This document shows, one piece after another, positions 58,959 through 64,000 of a stretch of DNA of 64,000 nt. The stretch lies in NCBI GenBank assembly GCA_041580235.1, contig JBFGEG010000004.1, positions 4,066 to 68,065 of the forward strand. The letters are read 5' to 3'. How positions within the stretch are numbered: position 1 is the stretch's first letter; every line of letters begins with the position of its first letter. The DNA comes from JADFOJ01 sp041580235. Its GTDB lineage: Bacteria; Planctomycetota; Phycisphaerae; Phycisphaerales; SM1A02. The position numbers were made by a program, and so were the translations under genes. The notes under the pieces were generated by a model. That model was not told where the DNA came from. It ran no database searches and worked only from the letters and a program-made list of their open reading frames with translations.

Positions 58959-59983
58959 ACGCCGTCCTCACGTTCCTGGAGACGAACCGACAACGCTTGC
59001 ACCTCGACGACCACGGCGTCCCCCAACCGGCCTCCTGGGTGATCCGGACGGGGCAGTCGCGGACATCGAGTCACGTGGTGGTACTGATCCTGGACCCGCG
59101 GCACGGCCACCCGCGTCTGGTGGCCAAGGTGGGGCGTCTTCCGGGCGTGACCGGCCGACTCGCCACGGAGGCGTCGAACCTGGAGGCGGTGCACGCACTG
59201 CGCCCGGGCGGATTCGACTCCATACCCCGACTCGTCTCCGTCGAGACGTTTCACGGTCATTGCCTCCTGCTGCTGACCGCGCTGGTCGGAGCGCCGCTCG
59301 AACCAGCGCTCCGCGGCGACCTCGCGGGCGTCTGCTCAACGGTCACGGAGTGGCTCATCGAGCTGCATCGCCACAGCCGGTCGAGTCACGAGGGGTGGTA
59401 CGAGCGGCTGGTTGAGCAGCCGTCGGATCACTTCGCACAGATCTTTCCCCTGTCACCGGACGAGGCATCGCTCGTGGATCGCACACGCCAGCTCGCCGAG
59501 AGCGTGCGGCGGGATTCCCTCCCGCTCGTGTTCGAGCAAGGTGACATGAGCCGTCCCAACATCCTGCTCCTGGAGAAAGGCGGGGCGGGCGTCGTCGATT
59601 GGGAGCTGGCGCAACCAACGGGCCTGCCCGCATGCGACCTCTTCTTCTTTCTCGCCAACGCGTCCTTCGCCCGGGCCGGCTCCCACAGGACGGGCGATTA
59701 CGTGACGGCATTCCGGGCGGCGTACTTCGGTCGAGGGGCGTGGGCGCGGCCCTATGTCAGGCGATACGCCGAAGCGATCGGCCTTGACGAAGCAATGCTC
59801 ACACCGCTGTTCGTCCTGTGCTGGGCTCGGTATACGGACAACCTGCTGCGGCGTCTTGACGAGCCGAGCGCCGCCCGTGAGAGGCCGAGACCGGAGACGG
59901 TGCACTGGCTGCGTGGATATCGCTTGTACACGCTGTGGCAGTACACGATCGCGCACATCGATGAGCTCGACTGGGAAGACTGA
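58955..59983 (+). CDS. Aminoglycoside phosphotransferase-like (APH) family kinase
   Basis: A 342-residue protein from GTG 58955, preceded by GGAGG. Kinase-like C-lobe: FEQGDMSRPNILLLEKGG and VVDWELAQPTG correspond to the HGDxxxxN and DWE motifs of APH; the usual His before Gly-Asp is Gln here. The lysine-containing N-lobe is HPRLVAKVGRLPG. In glycan clusters, APH-like proteins phosphorylate sugars or lipids. It is coupled to the methyltransferase-like and the glycosyltransferase genes (TGATG). Confidence 0.85.
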   Translation: MNAVLTFLETNRQRLHLDDHGVPQPASWVIRTGQSRTSSHVVVLILDPRHGHPRLVAKVGRLPGVTGRLATEASNLEAVHALRPGGFDSIPRLVSVETFHGHCLLLLTALVGAPLEPALRGDLAGVCSTVTEWLIELHRHSRSSHEGWYERLVEQPSDHFAQIFPLSPDEASLVDRTRQLAESVRRDSLPLVFEQGDMSRPNILLLEKGGAGVVDWELAQPTGLPACDLFFFLANASFARAGSHRTGDYVTAFRAAYFGRGAWARPYVRRYAEAIGLDEAMLTPLFVLCWARYTDNLLRRLDEPSAARERPRPETVHWLRGYRLYTLWQYTIAHIDELDWED

Positions 59984-60873
59984 TGCCAGAGACAGATCTT
60001 GATTTCTCCATCGTCGTACCGGTGCACAACGAGGAGCGGCATCTCGAGGGCTGTATTGACGCACTGCTCGGCCTGGACTATCCGGCTGATCGATTCGAGA
60101 TCATCATGGTCGACAACAACTCCACGGATCGATCGGTGGAGATCATTCGGCGTTATCCCCGTCTCCGGCTCTTCGAGGAGACGCGACAGGGGGACTTCGC
60201 GGCCCGCAATCGGGGCATCGCGGAGTCCACGGGGGCGATCATCGCGTTCACCGACTCGGACACCGCGCCTTCCGGGAGCTGGCTGACGAGCATCGCGGCG
60301 GTGATGGGCGATCCGGGCATCCAGATCGTCGTCGGCCGCATCCGGTTCGCGTCCGAGAGCCGGCTGATGTCCATGCTGGCGGAGTACGAGGCGCAGAAGA
60401 ACGAGCACATCTTCTCCAGCGGCATCAAGGAGCTCTACTACGGGTACACCTGCAACATGGCTGTGCGGAGAACGGTGTTTGACCGCGGAGGGCTGTTCCC
60501 GGAGGTCTACCGCAGCTCTGACGTCATGCTCGTGCAACGGGTCGTGGACGAGCACTGCACCGACGCCGTGTCGTACGGTCCGGAGGTGGACGTTCGTCGC
60601 CTGGAGATATCGACCTTCCGGGAGTATCTCCAGAAGCTCAACACCCACGGCCGTGATTTCCGGCGGTACGGCAAGCTCGCATCGGTTCGAGCACTGACCG
60701 TATCCGAGCGGCTGCGCCTGTTCAGGAGCGCCGCGCGGAGTGCGGGTTGCTCGCTGCCCGCGGCGGCGCGGTTTTTCGTCAGCCTCGCGTGCGGGGCGGT
60801 CGCCTACGAGCTGGGCCGTCTGCAGGGCCCGGGGTCGTCAACGGCCGCGGCCCCGCTGCCGGCAAGCCAGTGA
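59983..60873 (+). CDS. Glycosyltransferase family 2
   Basis: A 296-residue GT-A fold transferase. The nucleotide-binding start DFSIVVPVHNEERHLEGCID (7-26), VDNNSTDRS, the DxD-like metal motif in AFTDSDTAPSGSW (about 86-98) and the acceptor segment YTCNMAVRRTVFDRGG are readable. One hydrophobic C-terminal helix may bind the membrane. The start ATG is the last base of the upstream TGA (TGATG). It is the only glycosyltransferase of this five-gene cluster, so the glycan is simple or assembled with genes elsewhere. Confidence 0.93.
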   Translation: MPETDLDFSIVVPVHNEERHLEGCIDALLGLDYPADRFEIIMVDNNSTDRSVEIIRRYPRLRLFEETRQGDFAARNRGIAESTGAIIAFTDSDTAPSGSWLTSIAAVMGDPGIQIVVGRIRFASESRLMSMLAEYEAQKNEHIFSSGIKELYYGYTCNMAVRRTVFDRGGLFPEVYRSSDVMLVQRVVDEHCTDAVSYGPEVDVRRLEISTFREYLQKLNTHGRDFRRYGKLASVRALTVSERLRLFRSAARSAGCSLPAAARFFVSLACGAVAYELGRLQGPGSSTAAAPLPASQ

Positions 60874-61065
60874 TTCGCCAACGTCCTCTAAGAGAGCTGC
60901 CAGACGGCGATGACCGCGTGTCGGTCCGGGGGACGGTCTGCCCAGCCGGAGCACAACGCCCACCTTCACGGCGGCCTCGGACCTTCGTGTCTTGAAGGCG
61001 GCCGGAGCGGGTTTCCAATGGTAGGGTGAGTGGTCGGAGGCGTGGACTGGCAAGGGAGTCAGGGA

Positions 61066-61995
61066 ATGCGACTCAGGAGATGGTGGTCACTTCGCGCCCA
61101 AGGTGCGTGGCGACTGACGACCGCGGCGGCCGTTCCCGCTCTCATTCTGCTCGAGCCGGCGAGCGGGTCCGGTGAAACGTCAATCACGGAAATGGTCATG
61201 TACGCCGTCGACGACGACACGGACGAGCTCGTGCGGTACAGCTTCAACGAGGACGAGTATGTCGTCATCGGCGAAGTCGTCGACGACAGCGGCAACCTCG
61301 TGGACGAGATCGAGTCGCTCGGCTACATCCCCAGCGGTCCCCACCGGGGTCTGTACGGCGTGACCAACTTCGACGGCGATCTGCAGACGAGGCTCGTGAA
61401 GATCGATGTCTTCACCGGGAGCACCACGGTGTATCCCACCGTCACGGGCTTCGGCAACGTGGAAGGGATGGTCGCGGTGCGGGCCACGGGTACGAACGAA
61501 TGGACGCTCTACGCCACCCACCGGTCGGCAACTCCCCAGGGGGGCGGTGGCACCAAGAACCTGCTGCGAATCGACCCGGCCACCGGGCTGGGCTCGGTGG
61601 TCATGAACATGGGCCAGAGGTTCGAGGCCCTGGCCCAGGGTCCCGACGGCACCCTGTTCGGGGCACGAGGGAACAAGCTGTGGACGATCGATCCTGAAGC
61701 GGGAACGGTCCTTCTGATCGGTCAGCACGGTTTCGCCGACGTGGAGGCGATGGAGTTTGCCTCCGGAGATTACGCGCCGAGCGTCAACGTGCCGGGGGTT
61801 CCGCCCGAGTGGACGGCCAACGGCGTCCTGTTCGGCTTCAGCGATGCCCAGAACGCCGTCATCATCATCAACCCCGCCACGGGCCAGGCCGTCGAGTGGC
61901 CGTGCGCGGTCAACACGACCGATTGTGAGGGCATGGTGATGCTCACGATCATGAGCGATCCCTACGGCCCCATCGTCGCCAATCCAAGTGACTGA
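61066..61995 (+). CDS. Secreted propeller-like hypothetical protein
   Basis: A 309-residue protein. After a basic N-terminus, TTAAAVPALILLEPASGSG is a signal peptide. The mature part repeats short units such as MYAVDDDTDELVRYSFN, LYGVTNFDGDL and LFGARGNKLWTIDPEAG, typical of a beta-propeller; similar units occur in the convergent protein at 62092-64000. No catalytic residues are recognised. ATG 61066 with GGGAG upstream is the likely start. It has no dockerin tail. Confidence 0.75.
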   Translation: MRLRRWWSLRAQGAWRLTTAAAVPALILLEPASGSGETSITEMVMYAVDDDTDELVRYSFNEDEYVVIGEVVDDSGNLVDEIESLGYIPSGPHRGLYGVTNFDGDLQTRLVKIDVFTGSTTVYPTVTGFGNVEGMVAVRATGTNEWTLYATHRSATPQGGGGTKNLLRIDPATGLGSVVMNMGQRFEALAQGPDGTLFGARGNKLWTIDPEAGTVLLIGQHGFADVEAMEFASGDYAPSVNVPGVPPEWTANGVLFGFSDAQNAVIIINPATGQAVEWPCAVNTTDCEGMVMLTIMSDPYGPIVANPSD

Positions 61996-62039
61996 TCGGC
62001 CCGCGTCGCGTGCGTCGGGGTGAAGGCGTCGACAGAAAA

Positions 62040-62066
62040 GGAGCCGGGACGCAATGTCCCGGCTCC
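62040..62066. terminator. Bidirectional hairpin between convergent genes
   Basis: A perfect 11-bp stem (62040-62050 with 62056-62066) and a 5-base loop, 45 bases after one stop and 25 bases beyond the other. On the minus strand the stem is followed by TTTTCTGTC, a usable T tract, so it should terminate the Cys-rich gene; on the plus strand the T tract is weak. Confidence 0.8.
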
Positions 62067-62091
62067 TGATGACCGCTTGAACGCGACCCGA

Positions 62092-64000
62092 TTACGGGCA
62101 ATCGGTCTCGCACGCGTACACGAACGTCTCGACGTCCCCGGCCACGGCCTTCTCGAACAACTGGGTCGTGACCTCGCCGCTGTCGAGGTCATAGGTCGCG
62201 AGCTGGATCTGGGTGTCGATGTCGTCACCCACCCCGACGAAGAAGTGCAGCTCGTTGCCGCGTCGCACGAGGTTCTCGATCTTGTCCGAGAACATCCCGC
62301 TCAGGTCGGCGAGCAGCGCGACCGCGTCGGAGCCGACGTCCACCTCGAGAATGCGACCGTCGTTGGTCATGGCCCACAGCGTGCTGCCGTCGTCGGAGGC
62401 GGCGACACCGTCGACCCTGGTGATCAGGTCAACGTAGGGAACCTCGAGGCTCCAGGTGCCGTCGGCCGCGATCGTGGCGAAGCCCGCGCCCTCCACGTAG
62501 GCCCACACCACCCCGTAGCCGTCGGTGGCCATGCCCGTCACCTGGGTCGGATTGAAAACGTCGAAGTCAACGGGGACGCCCGGCGTCAGTGACCCGTCGC
62601 AGAAATTCAGAAGCGACAGGTCGTGCGGGTCGCCAAGGTCGCCGCTCACGCCGAGGACGCTGCCGTTGAAGTAGCTCATGGCCTCGATGTCGGCGTCGGG
62701 GTGCACGGGGCCGACCGCCGTGAGCACGCCCGTGGCCAGGTTGAGCACGGCGAGCTGGGAGTCCGCGACGTTGTCGTCGCAGACGGCCCAGATGACGTCC
62801 TGCGGGCAGCAGGCGACGCCGCCGACCTGCTCCGGGCAGAGTCTCAGGCAGTCACCGCTGGCCACCACCGGACCAAAGCCGCCGGGGTAGCCATCCGAGC
62901 CGTCCTGGTTCTCCACACCGACCGTCGGATCCACGTAGCTGAGCGGATCACCGTAACGGAACTCGATGCAGTTGGAGCCTTCGAAGAGAACGGCCTGGAA
63001 CGTGCTGGTATCGCCCGTGTTGAAGTGCGGCACGTTGGTCCACTGGGCGATGAACCGCTGCGAGCCCGCAGCGCCCAGCGTCTGGTAGTGGACCGTCCCG
63101 CTCTGGTTCGGGCTCCAGTCGTCCCACAGCGGGAAGATCGCGTCGTTGGGGTCTTCCGCGGTCGGAACCGGGTCGTTGGTGAAGTCACTCAGGTCAGTAC
63201 CGAAGGTCAGGTAGCCGTTGGAGGCGATACCGACCGTCGTGTGGTCGTCCTTGAAGAAGTCGAAGGTGAACCCGATCGGGATACCGGCGTCACCGCCGTC
63301 ATCGGTCGTGCTGGCGATCGGCGCCAGGATGCCCGTGCCGGAGATGTCCTCGAAGGGACTCGTGCACTCCTCGACGTTGAAGACGTGCTCGCCGAAGCAG
63401 GTCGTGCCGGACCCCTGTGGCAGGCCGCCCTGATCGCGACAGTCGTCGGGGGTCAGGTCCTCGCAGTCCCCGCCGGGGAAGCAGCAGGCCTCGACCGGCA
63501 GGCAGAAGACCTCGGCGTCGCACGGCACGCCATCGGACGTCACGAACAGGTCGAAGTTGCCCTGCGCGCCGCCGAAGCCGTGGACAAAGATCAGGTACGT
63601 CGCACCATTCTGCGAGCACCAGGTGACCTGCGACTGCAGGCCGCAGGTGTCGTCGTTGCCGCCGACGCAGGCCAGGTCTTCGCAGTCACCGCAGTAGACG
63701 CTGATCTTGCTGTCGTAGTCGGCACTGCCGCCACCAGCCTGGCTGCAGAGGTCACCGCAGAGATCCTGAGCCTCGCCGGCGCAGATGCCGTCCCAGCTCA
63801 CGTCGCAGCAGAACGGATCCACCGCACAGACGATCGCCTCGCAGTCGGCGTCGCTGCAGCCGGGGGTCCCGTTGGCGAAGCAGCAGTCGCTGGCGAAGAC
63901 CTCGCAGAACGATGCGGTCATCGTCGAGCCGTCACCGGTGACGCTGTACCAGACACCGCCCACGCTCACCGAGGTGTCGCAGAAGATCGCGTTGGCGTCC
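62092..64000 (-). CDS. Secreted Cys-rich repeat protein, N-terminus outside window
   Basis: The frame is open to the right edge, so at least 635 residues and an unseen N-terminus. It contains the planctomycete Cys-rich block CCFANGTPGCSDADCEAIVC and DPFCCDVSWDGICAGEA, a second Cys cluster, a nidogen-like region (LFEGSNCIEFRYGDP, then PTVGVENQDG) and a C-terminal propeller-like part. There is no dockerin tail; it ends YACETDCP. It is probably an extracellular adhesin or matrix protein; a choice-of-anchor type secretion is likely but unseen. It is terminated by the 62040-62066 hairpin. Confidence 0.75.
   Translation of the reverse strand, partial: DANAIFCDTSVSVGGVWYSVTGDGSTMTASFCEVFASDCCFANGTPGCSDADCEAIVCAVDPFCCDVSWDGICAGEAQDLCGDLCSQAGGGSADYDSKISVYCGDCEDLACVGGNDDTCGLQSQVTWCSQNGATYLIFVHGFGGAQGNFDLFVTSDGVPCDAEVFCLPVEACCFPGGDCEDLTPDDCRDQGGLPQGSGTTCFGEHVFNVEECTSPFEDISGTGILAPIASTTDDGGDAGIPIGFTFDFFKDDHTTVGIASNGYLTFGTDLSDFTNDPVPTAEDPNDAIFPLWDDWSPNQSGTVHYQTLGAAGSQRFIAQWTNVPHFNTGDTSTFQAVLFEGSNCIEFRYGDPLSYVDPTVGVENQDGSDGYPGGFGPVVASGDCLRLCPEQVGGVACCPQDVIWAVCDDNVADSQLAVLNLATGVLTAVGPVHPDADIEAMSYFNGSVLGVSGDLGDPHDLSLLNFCDGSLTPGVPVDFDVFNPTQVTGMATDGYGVVWAYVEGAGFATIAADGTWSLEVPYVDLITRVDGVAASDDGSTLWAMTNDGRILEVDVGSDAVALLADLSGMFSDKIENLVRRGNELHFFVGVGDDIDTQIQLATYDLDSGEVTTQLFEKAVAGDVETFVYACETDCP

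Noticed and set aside
1..64000. tRNA, rRNA, CRISPR array, transposase, integrase or phage genes.
   Set aside because: I looked through the gaps for cloverleaf-like or spaced-repeat patterns and the coding regions for recombinase motifs, and saw none. A covariance-model scan would be decisive for tRNAs and small RNAs.

Overview
The window is a GC-rich, gene-dense bacterial chromosome segment, most likely from a Phycisphaerae-like member of the Planctomycetota (inference from content, not from a database search). The indications are secreted proteins ending in dockerin-like repeats (GDxNGDGxVGxxDFLxxLGxWG), a cysteine-rich secreted protein of a type common in this phylum, an ECF sigma factor followed directly by a Ser/Thr kinase with TPR repeats, and an ECF sigma/anti-sigma pair whose anti-sigma partner carries a pseudopilin-like domain. 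Neither end is a natural boundary: the SNF2 helicase at the left and the Cys-rich protein at the right both run off the window.

Layout. 1-4890: SNF2 helicase, SWIM zinc-finger protein and a beta-class DNA methyltransferase in one coupled block. 4923-13000: SprA-type metalloprotease, sulfotransferase, APC permease, aspartate aminotransferase, FMN reductase, a lipoprotein, prfB with its programmed frameshift, and two unknown proteins. 13244-15781: hexaheme cytochrome with two dockerin-like repeats. 16039-19088 (minus strand): rpmI-rplT-dapL-threonine dehydratase with overlapping stops and starts, then a dockerin remnant. 19431-20944: ECF sigma and anti-sigma. 21179-26184: hpnH, HtrA-type protease, site-2-protease homologue, then rpsP-trmD-rplS without rimM. 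26206-28860: STAS protein, small unknown protein, serA. 29058-31659: rpsO-pnp with a long intergenic hairpin and a textbook terminator after pnp. 31781-34263: histidine kinase, a ParB-domain protein with a histone-like lysine tail, an unknown protein. 34273-36765: GSCFA-domain protein and PhyH-like oxygenase. 36824-40758: ECF sigma, Ser/Thr kinase interrupted by an in-frame TAG, zinc-ribbon membrane protein. 40765-45862: DUF2959 lipoprotein diverging from a signalling cassette (histidine kinase, response regulator, HDOD, HD-GYP).

The right third is surface-glycan territory. 45943-51999 (minus strand) encodes an FkbH-like HAD protein, an acyl carrier protein, a SAM methyltransferase, an AlgI/DltB-type MBOAT and an AlgJ/AlgX-like SGNH protein. 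The layout resembles a Dlt or alginate O-acylation system in which FkbH replaces the usual acyl-activating enzyme. It is the best candidate for an undescribed system here. After a sulfatase-like lipoprotein and a secreted dockerin-tagged endonuclease/phosphatase-fold protein, 55608-60873 holds five translationally coupled genes (flippase, nucleotidyltransferase-kinase fusion, methyltransferase-like, phosphotransferase, glycosyltransferase) for building and exporting a glycan. Two secreted propeller-like proteins converge on a hairpin at 62040-62066.

Recurring features are stop/start overlaps (ATGA, GTGA) in almost every operon, C-terminal tails on ribosomal proteins L35, L20 and L19, C-rich spacer tracts that contain stop codons, and two decayed dockerin tails. 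I found no tRNA, rRNA, CRISPR array or insertion sequence.
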